A DNA stretch of 64,000 nt from Sarcomyxa edulis. Lineage: Eukaryota > Basidiomycota > Agaricomycetes > Agaricales > Mycenaceae. Where the stretch lies: contig QUOL01000004.1 in NCBI GenBank assembly GCA_009761415.1, positions 372,001-436,000 of the forward strand, given 5' to 3'. This document shows positions 10,800 to 22,234 of this stretch, in pieces; within the stretch, counting starts at the first letter, position 1; the number at the start of each line of letters is the position of its first letter. Below the pieces are notes generated by a model. It did no database searches. It worked only from the letters and a program-made list of their open reading frames with translations, and was not told where the DNA came from. The translations under genes were made by a program, and so were the position numbers.

Positions 10800-13700
10800 A
10801 TGTTCTCAAAGATACCCCAAAGATTCACGGCACCTTTCGGTTTGGGCGACGAGGCGAAACTAGCATTCCGCAGTCAACCAGGCGGCATAGCCAAGTTGGC
10901 TACAGTGCGCGTACGTGTAGACTTACCAGGCTAACCCTCAAGCCCTTTCTGAATGTATGAACCCAGAATATACCCGAGAATGACAATTATTGGAATCAAG
11001 TGAGCCCAACGCTCTCATATTACGGAAATTCTTGGTTCTTATCTTCCTTGCCGATAGTATGTTGTTCTTTTCGATTCAGCATCAGACGTGTTCGCTCTCA
11101 TCACACCCCACGATGGTACGAAATGTATTGAGCTTCTTGTTATCCTGCCTAATTATCTCTCTAGTTCGACGAGCTCTTCTTGACGCTCCCGAAAATATCG
11201 CGACACTCATTAAAGTGATCTGCTCGCGTCTGTTCAATCTCATCTCGGACCACACGTTTCCATCATCGACGGCCGTATCCGTTACTGCTTTTGCGTCTTC
11301 GCTCATCAAAGCTGCTGGAGCTGGCTCGTCAGAACGCAACACAACGAAGGAAGTTTTGAATTGCTTGCGCATATTACAACGAGTTCTGCCGGTGGTTTTT
11401 GAAGTGGAAGGGGAGTCAAGCGTATTTGAGCTAGAAGTTTTATGGAAGAAGCAGGAGGTAGATGACGATTCCGTGGAGGAACATTCTGTAGACGCTCCCC
11501 AGTTTGTTATCGAGGACGACGATGATAGCGAGACTGGGGATGACCATGGCCATCCACCTCAGACAACGAGCGAGAAAGCTAAACCACGAAAGCAACTACC
11601 GTCTCTTGGCGAGAGACTGTTTAGCTGCATCATCGACCTCTTGTTCTGCTGCGGCTTTACCCTGCCTGCAAAAATCCAGGTTGACCACTATAAAATCAAT
11701 TATGTCATATGGTAGGTCTTACCGTGCTCTTTGGAACGTTAGCTCATTGCCTTGCATGATAAAGGGAAAAAGGTATCGGATCTGCATCAGACCCAGGTCC
11801 TAACCATGCCTATGATTCGAATAAAACCGAGGTACTCCGTCTTCTACTCATACTTCTTTCACGGCAAATCTACGTTCCTCCTGCATCATTGCTCTCCCGG
11901 CCTTCTCTGTATACCCTGCACCTCGTCCAGAAAACTCCACGTCGTGATGTGCTTACAGTGCTTTGCTCTCTACTAAACACAGCAATGAATTCCTCTCTTC
12001 ACAACATTACCAGCATCGGAGCCATGGCCGGTAAACTTCCTTATAATCATCTCGTATTCAAAGGTGAAGACCCAAGATCCACGCTGGTTGGCTTATGTTT
12101 CCAAGTTCTTTGTGTCTTGCTTGATTTCCAAAGTGGCCCTGCGAGAGACAAGCTGGTTGGAAATGGAGAAGGCCAGATCTCCGCGCCAACCGCGCGCACC
12201 AATGCATTCCGATACTTCCTCATGAAATTGGTATGTGTTTCCACTGATATCCTCAAATGCCGACATTGAACTCACCGACGACAGCATCGAACCCAAGATT
12301 TTGTTTTCATCAATACAGGTGTTGTTGGGATATTGGAGCAACAGATGGCGACGATGAATAATCTCCTCCCTGGCGCTCGGAAATCCATACCATATGTTGT
12401 CGAGACCAGTGAGTGCAGATGCCATGGGTGAGGGATCCCGTCCAACTAATGAACTCAGTCATATTCTTCTGGAAAATGATTGAACTGAATAAGGTATGTT
12501 TGTTGACGTCGTTACGTTTCATACACTGAGGACAGTAAAAAGAAATTCAGGGCGTATGTTTTGGCATCAGATACCTCGACTGATGTGGTGGCCTACCTAC
12601 TATGCTTCGGCCTGGAAGTCAAGGATAAACCTCGTAAGTCTTTCGCGAGGACCGGTATACGTTGTTTGATTATGCCTATCTCCTAGAACAACATGGACTG
12701 TGTCGAGCATTGTCTTACATCATACAAACTCTTTCCGCGGAGCCTTCTTTTGGTCTCAGGTTGTCCAGTCCCATTAGAGCCCAGATTCCAACAAAGTGGC
12801 AAACACCGGGGACTGCTGCAGATTTTCTGATTACTGTGAGTTGAAAGCTAGTTCCTCGAGACCTTCTGACCGATCTCACCGGTTTCAGGCCATATATGCC
12901 ATGGTTGCGACAACATCTGGAAGTCTCAATTCTCTCTACCCTGCTCTCATCATTGCGTTATCCAACTCTGCACCATGTTTCAAGAATCTAACCGTCATAG
13001 CCTCTACCCGCCTCATTCAGCTATTCTCTTCCTTCTCTAACCCGTTATTCCTGCTTGCTGATGAGGGCCATCCAAGGCTTCTTTTTCACATGTCAGTGTA
13101 TTCGTCTAGTCTCTCGAGACAAAATGAGCTCATCTTGCTTTGAAGGCTAGAGGTGTTCAACTCAGTCATCTTTCACAACCTGTCCGAAAATCCCAACCTC
13201 ATCTATGGTGTTCTTACCGCACACAAGGCGTTCGAAGACCTTGGCACCTTCACCCTGTCCAGAGGCCTTCGTGAGATCCGCCGGGTGCAATTAGCGAAGG
13301 AGGAGCAAGCCCGAAAGGCTGACCGGAATCCTAAGAGCAGAGCCTCCGTTGACGACGAAGCACCACCACACGAAGAGAAATCTAGATTGCTAGAAAGCGA
13401 ATCTGATGTGCACGAGATCACAGAATCTTTGGAAAATCTGAATGCCAGCCCTCGAAACTCGCAAGGCCAGGAGGAACAAAATCCCTCACCAAGGATCTCA
13501 ACTACTCAGCCGCTCGTGTCCCCACCTCTGGATGGAACCATGACAGATGCGCCGTCTTCGATTTCCGAGAAAGTTCGCGGCAAAATGAAGGCGCGACGAT
13601 CTTTGTCTCTGGATACTACCAGTAGTCTCGATCGTGTGGCCGCCGCAGGTGTAGGCAGAAACGGGTTCGTTCCATCCCAAGAATGGGTAAGTTTTGTCTT

Positions 13701-14300
13701 CTTCTACCTCGTTCACCCACTCATCCGTAGACTACATAGGTGACATCTTGGCAACAAGGGTAAGACCTTATCGCGAAGACCTATCTCAATTCCGCAATCT
13801 AACACATCGTCAAATATAGGCTACCTCTGGATCCAGTCATGCTACTTATATCCGAGCTGTTACCAAAGATACAGGAGTTGCAAGCCTCTCGACATAAAGC
13901 AAATACCACTGCTGCAATAATGGACCTTCTAGGGACAGTCACGCTCAAGCATGTCCTTCCACCAATACCTGCTCTAACTCCCAGGCGGTTCTTGGTGCGT
14001 GTTTTACATTATTCCACCCTTTCATCCTTCAGTGACCGAACTGGATCTTTGATTCGACAGTGGTCCGATGCATCCATCGTATGGTTGACTTCGTTGATAT
14101 GGGGAGAGATTTACGTTCGCGGGATGACGCCGTTGGGTATCTGGAATGCGACCAATGTCCGTCTCTTCTACGTGAAGCACACACAAAACCAGCAACGCCA
14201 AATTACGGAGACGGTATCCAACGTTATGGGAGGCTTACTCGGACGGAATTCCGAAACGTCGTTGAATTCACCTGGGCGGCAGCGAGTAGAACGGAGCTGA
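10800..14300 (+). CDS. HID1: HID1 (high-temperature-induced dauer formation protein) homologue
   Basis: Fourteen exons totalling 2793 bases give 930 residues: 10800-10910, 10967-10999, 11058-11115, 11165-11711, 11765-12230, 12285-12408, 12459-12493, 12543-12633, 12687-12835, 12889-13091, 13146-13686, 13740-13759, 13820-13994 and 14061-14300. The N-terminal pattern (EAKLAFR, IPENDNYWNQ, DVFALITPHD) and the body (ENIATLIKVICSRLF, CLRILQRVLPVVFE, LLDFQSG, FLTHSENPNLIY-like GVLTAHKAFEDLG, VRGMTPLGIWNATNVRLF) follow the HID1 family. These peripheral proteins act at the medial and trans-Golgi in secretory-granule and cargo sorting. A disordered acidic/Ser-rich region lies around residues 600-720. 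Exon 12 is only 20 bases. The start is the first in-frame ATG before the conserved segment; an upstream exon is possible. Confidence 0.88.
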
Positions 14301-14623
14301 GGTTCTTGTTTGCTGGTTCTTTCTGGGGAATAAATTGTTTGTTGGGACCTTTCCGTGTCTGATGCAAGTGGTTATATACGTTTACAGATTGTATTCTGAG
14401 GATTATATTATTGAGACATGATCGCCACTTGAAAAAGAGATATGCAGTGCACGCGACGACGCGTCTGCGTGTCACGGTGCACATGATGCACGATTACCAA
14501 CTCTTCCTCTCAAGACTCACTGACTTGCTGATATATGGAATCCGCCTTCCTTTCTTCTCTCTCTACTCTGCCAGAAAAACAAATTTCAGCACTCAGGAAA
14601 GGTAATCAGATTTTCGCCAAATC
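14301..14623 (+). promoter_or_regulatory. RAD57-like promoter with MluI cell-cycle box
   Basis: No gene here. An ACGCGT lies at 14459-14464 inside GCACGCGACGACGCGTCTGC, about 160 bases before the ATG at 14624. It fits MBF-type G1/S regulation of a recombination gene, though one hexamer alone is weak evidence. Confidence 0.4.
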
Positions 14624-16116
14624 ATGTCTACGCGTCTTCATTTACCTGAACTCGAACGCGTAGGAGGTATCATCACCATCGCAGATTTGTTTCTGACTCC
14701 AGTCAACGAAATCCCGCGAAAATGCAAGGAACTCTCGCACTTTGAAGTGAAAGGAATCCTAGACTCTGTCAGCAAGACCAACTGTCCTCGTATCCGTCCA
14801 TTAGGCGACGAGCTACGCGAAGGCGAAGAAAAGATCACGACAGGTGACGCGAATCTCGACGACGCCCTCGGGGGTGGAATCAGAACAGGGATGGTATGGG
14901 AGGTTGTAGGGGAAAGGTATGTGCCACTCCCACAATCGGCTGCATGCAGGCTCAACTCCACATCAGTGCTGCAGGGAAGACACAATTCGCTCTACAATTA
15001 TCCTTGCTGGTACAGATCCTACCAAGGCTCGGAGGACTGAATGGCTCTTGCTGCTATCTGACGACGTCCTCTCAACTCCCAACTTCAAGGCTTGTACAGA
15101 TATCCGAATCACACCCTCTTCTATCGCCTTCACTTTGCACTCTGAAGGACGTCCACACCATCTCTACGCCCACCATCCCAATACTGATTCATGTGTTATG
15201 CAAAGTGCTCCCGGAATTCATCAAGAGCAAAATTCAAGATCCAAGCTTTAAGCCTGTAAAACTCCTCGTCATCGACGCGCTAGCAGAACTATTCCATTCC
15301 TCAAACAAGACGACGACGGCAACACTCGTGGAACGGTCCAGGAACATCTCAGAAATCTCTACAGTTCTGCATAGCTTGGCGAGTGCGCATGGAATAGCTA
15401 TCCTGGTCCTGAACGAAGTCATAGACGTGTTCGATCGTGGATCGGGAACAGACTTGGGCGACAATAGTGTCGTCGCATATCGCGACCAAGCTCGGTGGTT
15501 TAACAGAGCTGATAGCATCCCTGGAGAGAATAGGAAAGAAGCGAGTCTAGGGCTCGTCTGGGCTAATCAAGTCAACGCTCGAATCATCCTTAGCCGAACA
15601 GGTCGTCGACGGCATTTGGAAGAAATCGAACCTAGGAGTACCAAGCATCGAAAGCTTGACGCGTCAGCGCGTCAAATACTTCCAACTCCCGTGTCATCAT
15701 CTCTTGTCGAGGATCCATATACGTTGATACGGCGGTTGAGCATCATCTTCAACTCGATCTCTACCCCCGTCTCTCTTGACTACATTATCACTTTGGGAGG
15801 TATCTCCATCCTTCCTGATGATTCACCATCCACTTCTGACCACCTAACTATCTCAACACCAATGCCGCCACAAGCCACAACTACTAATTCTACTCCCTTT
15901 CCTCCCTCGTCAACTATAGACATCTCCCCTCTGGATGTAGGCTCTGCTGAAGACGGAAGGGAAGGAGCAGAGAAGGAGACCGAGGAGGAAGACGAATGGG
16001 AAACATATTGGAAAGACGATGATATTCCCGAAGACGCTTACAATAATATTGACCTAAGTATCGACGCGACGCAGGGCAACATTGTAAGTTCTATACCAGA
16101 TAATACAGCGTCATGA
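14624..16116 (+). CDS. RAD57: RAD57/Rhp57-like RecA-family recombination ATPase
   Basis: Two exons (14624-14916, 14967-16116) give 480 residues. A helix-hairpin-helix-like N-terminus is followed by TTGDANLDDALGGGIRTGM. The splice restores a Walker A motif, VGESAAGKTQFALQL. Walker B is KLLVIDALAELF, and RNISEISTVLHSLA and WANQVNARIILSRTGRRR complete the RecA core. The acidic C-terminal tail is disordered. The GGGIRTGM-WEVVGE-AAGKTQ arrangement is that of fungal RAD57, a Rad51 paralogue that with RAD55 stabilises Rad51 filaments on ssDNA. An XRCC3-type name would describe the same orthologue group. At the 3' end a GTAAGT donor at 16084 and a TAG acceptor at 16133 would splice straight onto a TAA, dropping the last residues. 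Confidence 0.8.
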
Positions 16117-16210
16117 TTCATTACAATAGTAAGGAGCCAGCCCATATCAAGTATCTCGTCCGTTATACATACAACACCCATGATACGGGTACAACAAGTT
16201 GACAGTGGCT

Positions 16211-16911
16211 CTAGAAGGGAATAGTATCCCAGCCGCCAAGTTCCTCGTTCTTGGACATAGGTTTGGCGGCAGTCCAGGCGCTCCAGGATGAGGATAAAAT
16301 TATGGGCTCGTTGTTATTGTATTCAGTTGTCACCCGGATGTCTAGCTGGGCAGGTGGAGTGGCTTCGGAATCATTCAGATCATAAACGCAGCAGAGTGCA
16401 AAGCCAAAGACCGCTAAAGTTCGCGTGTCAGTTTTTGGAAGAAAAAAATGATTATATGAGTAGGGACGAACCAGTACAAGCAGCAACCCAAGATATCCAT
16501 AACACGGCGACCGCGATAGAGCAGGAATTCGCCGTCCGGAAGATCTTGAAGTCTTGACAGAGAGCTTCATGAAGGGTTTGTACACGGATCGTGATCAGGA
16601 TAGAATTGACTAGAAGCAGTGGCAATTAAGTACTAAGTTCTGGACAACATTCGAGAACGCGGAGATGCTTACTGAGACCTATAAGCGAGACGGCACCGGA
16701 CGACGCCACCCCTCGTTTGTTACTGCTTTCGTACAGTCCTCTACGTAGCAGCTGAATGGCCCAGAATAGCAAGATGACGAAGATAGCAACGCAAGAAAGG
16801 GCCAGGGATGCCACTTCATATCCTGGAAGGCGAATGATGAGGTAAATCGGTGTGGCATTTTTGAGTAGCATTGTACTCACGTCCACCAGTAGAAGCAACA
16901 GATAGCGACAT
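16211..16911 (-). CDS. Small multi-pass membrane protein, function unknown
   Basis: Four exons (16911-16881, 16822-16673, 16609-16472, 16413-16211) give 173 residues in frame. I do not recognise the family. Visible features are a short N-terminus, a clear membrane helix (ALSCVAIFVILLFWAIQLL) followed by basic residues (LRRGLYESSNKRG), a second weakly hydrophobic segment (SLIGLINSILITIRV), a third strong segment (SIAVAVLWISWVAACTAVFG continuing FALCCVYDL), and a soluble Ser/Trp-containing C-terminus. All junctions have good donor and acceptor sites, which supports a real gene. It resembles small basidiomycete membrane proteins in general layout only. Its stop faces the stop of the RAD57-like gene about 95 bases away. 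Confidence 0.65.
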
Positions 16912-17762
16912 GATTACGACCAGGATTAGATGAAGGATGAAGGTAAAAACTGCATAAGAGTATATGAGTGGCGGTCAGCAATAATGAACGAAGGACGGCG
17001 CACTGGATAGAATAGTCCGAACGATCAACGATGGGAAAGGCATTGGTGGCAAATGAAATGGGTTAGGTGTGGGTAACAAGGAGATTGTTCTTGAGAGTCA
17101 AGAAGCAAGTCCTTCCAGAGTGACACGCCTTTATATGAGGTCGCTTGGGACGGTGGCCCGTTCTCAGGAACCATTGTACTTTAACCGAGCTCAGCTTTGG
17201 ACATCCGATGCCCACAACTGTTGGACTGGAGTAAACAAAACATAACTATGACTGTTAGGTATTTTCTGGATCTAGGATACGACCAATAACTCACTTCTGT
17301 TTGAAAGATGAAGTGACTGTATCATTGACTACATTAGTAGCACTTCGCCATTGATGCTGTTCGAATTACAATAGACCCTCTTCGAGACAAGCGTCAATAC
17401 CATGAGAACCAGCAGAAAGATAGTGAACTCACCTTTGTCGGTGGGACAAGGAAGGAACTCGACCTGTGTAAGTGAGCGTCGTTACGGGGATCTGAGCCGT
17501 TCACGCAGTCATTTATTTACATTCCAATTCAAATTGTCATCGAGAGAAAGAGACATATTAAAGTACAAGAAAGAATAGAGCAAGATGGGGGTGGGTAAAA
17601 GGGGGGATGGGTATAAGATACGAAGGAAGGAGAAACTGGTGTAGATGTAAGGAACCAGAGAAACCCTCACACCATGTATGCAATATCACCCCATCGCCCC
17701 AAGAGTATTCTACATATTCGTCGTCCACATGTTGGACCAAATCAGATGGGGTTCAGTCGTGA
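16912..17762. other. Intergenic region between membrane protein start and ATG8 3' end
   Basis: Holds the promoter and leader of the membrane-protein gene (reading left) and the 3' untranslated region of ATG8. I see no additional gene. Confidence 0.5.
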
Positions 17763-18383
17763 TCATGCGTCCAAAGGGATCTCCACCCAGTCTTGCCCGA
17801 ATGTGTTCTCCCCCGAATAGCTCACGTAGAGGAAGTTGTCCTCGTCCCTGCGTGTTGTCAGTCCTGAAGGTCAGCTAACATGGTAATGGAATCTCGTACT
17901 TGTGCTCCTCGTATATTGCACTCATAAGCGCCGCCGTAGGGGGCAAGACCTCGTCCACAAATATGAATATAGCCTTCTCTGGCGCCAACTTGATACGTTT
18001 GCGAATGACATATACGAACTGGCCCACGGTGAGATCCTAAGAGCAAGATCGGCAAAGATTGAGTAGGTATACGAAGTAATGACGAGACATGTGGGTCACT
18101 CACAGATGGGACCAGGTATTTCTTCTTGTCGATTGTTGGGATATCCGTTCGGTCTGCTTTCTCGCAGATCACCTGCACAAAGCACGCCACATGATTAGAT
18201 ACACGTATGGGATAGATAGATATTCAATACTTACAGGAATTCTGTCTGGATACTTCTGTCTGATACGCTCTGCCTCTGCCTTGCGTTTCTCTGGGATGAA
18301 CGATTGTCTGTAAGTATAGTGTTGGTAATGCTGCGGGGGCTAAACTGACCGAAGGGGTGCTCGTCCTTGAATTTGGATCTCAT
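17763..18383 (-). CDS. ATG8: Autophagy ubiquitin-like protein ATG8
   Basis: Five exons (18383-18350, 18290-18235, 18172-18104, 18036-17900, 17847-17763) encode 126 residues. The spliced protein starts [20 protein letters not shown] and contains [58 protein letters not shown] and the terminal [11 protein letters not shown]. Gly116 is the position conjugated to phosphatidylethanolamine by the Atg7/Atg3/Atg5-12 system. The ten residues after it ([10 protein letters not shown]) must be removed by Atg4, a longer propeptide than the single residue in yeast. The protein coats the autophagosome membrane and recruits cargo receptors. Sequence conservation makes this the most secure call in the window. 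Confidence 0.98.
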
Positions 18384-18837
18384 TATGAAGAAAGTCAAAG
18401 AGGTGAAAGTTCTGTGGAAAGTTGACGGAAGAGAACTTGAGTACTTTGAATGAAGAAGGGGTTGGTCTGAGTCGACAATTGGTACTCGCAAGCCTGCAGG
18501 AGGCGGCTCACAACCTTGCCACGCGCCAGTACAACAGCGCAAAACATTCCTCTCCCCAACTGGGCCAAGCACCCCTAAAGCAGAACCTTCCAGTCAAGGT
18601 ACCACCACAGGACTGGAAATGACTCACTACTGGAGCTGACTCGAATTCGAAGAGATCGGAAGAACCATATATTAGGTATAATTAAATCACAGCAATATTA
18701 CAAAGAAATAGCAAGGATTACAGCAGGGAACGAGTGGGAGTAGGAAGACCATAGTCGAGGTCACGAAGATAGAATGTCCGATGCTAATAAGGTTCCTGAA
18801 CATGGATCAGGGAATCCAATTTTAAAGAGTGGTGGTG
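18384..18837. other. Intergenic region: ATG8 promoter and GMC1 3' flank
   Basis: About 450 bases without a supported gene. The right-hand neighbour ends and ATG8 starts on the same (reverse) strand. Confidence 0.5.
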
Positions 18838-21098
18838 CTACGTCCAAGCAGCTTTAATTATATCAGAAGCACGCTCGGCTACAAAGTAAATCGGAGCCGT
18901 GATGTGTGCAGCGGGCACGTAGGGCTTCGAGACAAACAAAGCGGATCAGTGACAGCATGATTAATAGAGTGAGAACAACTCACGATGACGGATGCATCTA
19001 CCACACGGAGTCCAGCGACGCCCTTCACAGTCAGGTCGGGGTTAGTAACCCCATAAGAAGCTCCTACGGGCGACATGCTTGCAGTGCCGACTGGATGCCA
19101 TTCGGTGGCTGTGAATGTCTTGACAAAGTCCTCGATGGCCGAATCGGAGGTAACATCCAGGGTAGCCCCAGCGCCGAAAGGTTCGAGTATGAACCCTTCC
19201 CATGGTGAGGCGTTGAGGAAAGTTCTAACACTCTTCACAGCCTCCACCATGACATGGAGATCAAATGGACTCGATAGGTAAGCAGGGTCGATGAGGGGGA
19301 AAGCAAAGGGGTCACTCGAAGCCAGTGTGATCGACCCGCCTGAAAACCCAGAGATGAGGATCAGAGGAAGACTCATGGGACTTGCATGGGACATATGACT
19401 CACGAGATGCAGGAGATGCTACTGTGGTCAAAATACTCATGTAATGACCGGTGGTTGGAGTTGCTTCGACCCAGCTAGCAAATCCATCCTGAATATCGGA
19501 TTAATTGTGACTCCAATGAGCGAGAACGCTATAGACGTACTCCAATGATAAACTCCATGTGCGCAGTGTTGGGCCCCGCAGCTGGATCTGTATATGTATC
19601 GAATATGGGATCGTCACTCGGGAGTCTGAACCAGCCGAGGTGATTGGCAAGTGTGTTCGATAACGGCCCGTTGAAACTGGTCTCCCACTGCTCCGTTACT
19701 TGAGTCGCGTACGTTGCATTCTGTTCGATAGCTTCGAATGTGTCGTTGGTGTCGACGAAGAACTGGTTGGACAACATGGGATGATCGGAAAGGTTTCGGC
19801 CGACGCTTGGGAGATCGACGACGGTCTTGATACCCAGAGAGGACAGAGCTGTTTTATCACCAATACCAGAAAGCATCAGGATTTGGGGGGTGTTTACAGC
19901 CCCTGCGGAAAGGACGATCTCGTTCTTAGCCGTGACGACGTAACGCGTGCCTACAAAAGAGTCAATACTGTTGTTAGAATTCGTGGCTTGAACGAGACAA
20001 ACCCGATGAACTGGTTGCAAACTCTACGCCATTGTACAACGGTAGTCCATCTTTCGTGCCATTCTGTATCAACCTGGTGACTTGAGTATTGAGAAGGACA
20101 TCGAGGTTTGGTCTGTTGGTATATTGGGAATTGATGTATGCAGTAGCCGAGCTACTACGCATTCCACCACCAATTGCGGACTGCGCCCAGCCTGTGAAAC
20201 ATCTTTAGAGAACTAAAATATACATAGGTCTGTCAATATGTCCGCACCGATACCCAATGTATAGCCAGAGTTCATATCAAGATTGAAAGGATATTCAGAC
20301 GAGAGATTCTGCGTAGTTGCAATGACCCTGTCATCAAGAGGTGTAGGCCATCCTGGAAGACTGATTTCTACAGGACCCGACGTGCTGTGCACCGATGGAT
20401 TATATTGCCCTGTCGTGTCATGCCCATCGGCAGGCGAGACAAAATCTTCGACCTACAAGAAGAATTTAAGTCTTGCAAACGATTAGTTTGCACGTAGGAT
20501 GGTCCTCACCTTTAGGATGTAAGGTTGGAGATTATTCCAAGACCAGCCAGAATCACCGGTCACATCGGCAATACGGTCAAAGTCCTCATACGAGCCTCGG
20601 GTGTAGAACATGAAATTGATAGAGCTACTTCCTCCGAGAATTTTGCCGCGAGGGTAAGTGATGGCCCGGTTATTAAATCCAGTTTGAGCCGTCGTCGAGT
20701 AATTCCAAGTCCAAGGAGTATTAGGAGACGCCTCGATACACAAGAAAGGTACAATGGAATCAGTGACGCCTTCGTTTCTGTTCAGATATTAGATGTAAAT
20801 CATCAAGACGAATGTGTTCAGAATGTATCTGCAACATACGTTACGCCGGCTTCGATGACCAGAACATTGAAGGCAGGATCTTCTGTCAGCCTACTAGCGA
20901 CTACATTCCCTGCGGTTCCACCTGAATATCTCCACGTTAGTCTGCTATTCTGAGGACGAGACACTACAGGGACACACCTCCGACGACCACAAAGTCGTAC
21001 GTCTTGCCAGCGACATCAGAAGGGCTGCTAATGAGTTTACTTTGGACGGCACCAAAAGATAGAGATGCCAGCAATATGCTGGTAGAGAAATAAAACAT
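18838..21098 (-). CDS. GMC oxidoreductase 1 (aryl-alcohol oxidase/glucose-methanol-choline family)
   Basis: A multi-exon gene from the ATG at 21098-21096 to the stop at 18840-18838. A hydrophobic N-terminus ([20 protein letters not shown]) indicates secretion. The FAD-binding motif reads [16 protein letters not shown] after splicing, then [26 protein letters not shown] (GMC signature 1) and [17 protein letters not shown] (signature 2). The C-terminal domain has the catalytic [13 protein letters not shown]is and the second His in VPAAHITAP. These flavoenzymes oxidise alcohols or sugars and supply H2O2 in wood- and litter-degrading fungi. Substrate class cannot be fixed by eye. The frame is intact. 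It lies in tandem, same strand, with a close paralogue 1.1 kb upstream. Confidence 0.92.
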
Positions 21099-22234
21099 GG
21101 GAAAGATAACGAAGGGGAGATGAATTCTTGCAATACGAAAGGCTGCTTCATATATAGTTGCGCAATTCTGAAGATTCCTGCCCGGAAAGCCGGATCATAT
21201 TCATATGGATGCGTCAGATAGGATGAAATTGCCTCAGTAAATCGGTATATATTGCTGCTGTTTTCCCAGCTGCTAGCATGACGACCGCTCGGACACCCAT
21301 TCGGTGGAGATCTTTGCCTAGTTTCAATTAGTTCGAAGGGTATAACTCGGGATGCATGACGACATGCCTGTCTGATGCGGTTGGGCAAACCCCGACGCTT
21401 GACGCAAAGTATGCAGGGATTAGGCACATGTCGACGTTGAAGGGGAAGCTACGGAAGTATCGCTAGGAGATTGGCCGCCCCAACGAAGTTCTAAGGTCCC
21501 TTTCACAAGTCGACATAGGTTGATTCTGTTTTGATCATCAGAGTGATTGTGCAGATCACGGTTGGACACGGATCCGCATCAGGAATCAGGACAATTCGCG
21601 ATAAGTAACCTGCGCGCTAGCCATCAGGTTCCTTCAAGGCAACATCGGGCACTATTTTAAACTCACCGAGTCCGAGCGTTGATATACCTGCGGCGTAGTA
21701 CGCATTGCATTTACATCCATCTGTCTGATGTTCGGCTGAGTCAGTAAGCAACTGCCAATGAACTCCCCCCGAGTACCGAGTCGGCGAATGACAGTCCTAT
21801 CCGCGCAAGATGGAATTAAAGAGACTCTTGGCTTCGACACTTCCTGGTCAGAACGTTAGGACCTAGGTAAATTCAATTTTTGGATTTTTGGATTTTTGAA
21901 ATTGGGACAAGTTCAATAATGGTGACTTGGGGCCGTGACGCGTGACGACCATCAGTTTTCAACAACGTCAAATACTCGATCTTACTAATTATCGAAAGTC
22001 ACCCGGAGTCTTATAGGGAAGACCATTTGAAGGCCATCGTCAAAGCCATCGTCAAATTATTGTATATGTAACAAATTAAGCCGTGTATCCGGAACTGTAA
22101 GTAAATTATTGGTGATACAGAGCAAGGAGTTTCCCAGTCCGACTTGACCAAAGTGAGGTTCTGAAAGACCACTATCACTATCAGTCATGGCTTGAGAATA
22201 CAGCGGTGCACAAGTCTCTCATATGTTATTCGGC
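21099..22234 (-). promoter_or_regulatory. Spacer between tandem GMC genes with TATA box for GMC1
   Basis: No gene in this 1.1 kb. A TATATA at 21151-21156 lies about 55 bases upstream of the GMC1 start on the reverse strand and is a credible TATA box. Short A/T repeats (TTTTTGGA-type) occur near 21877-21900. Confidence 0.45.
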
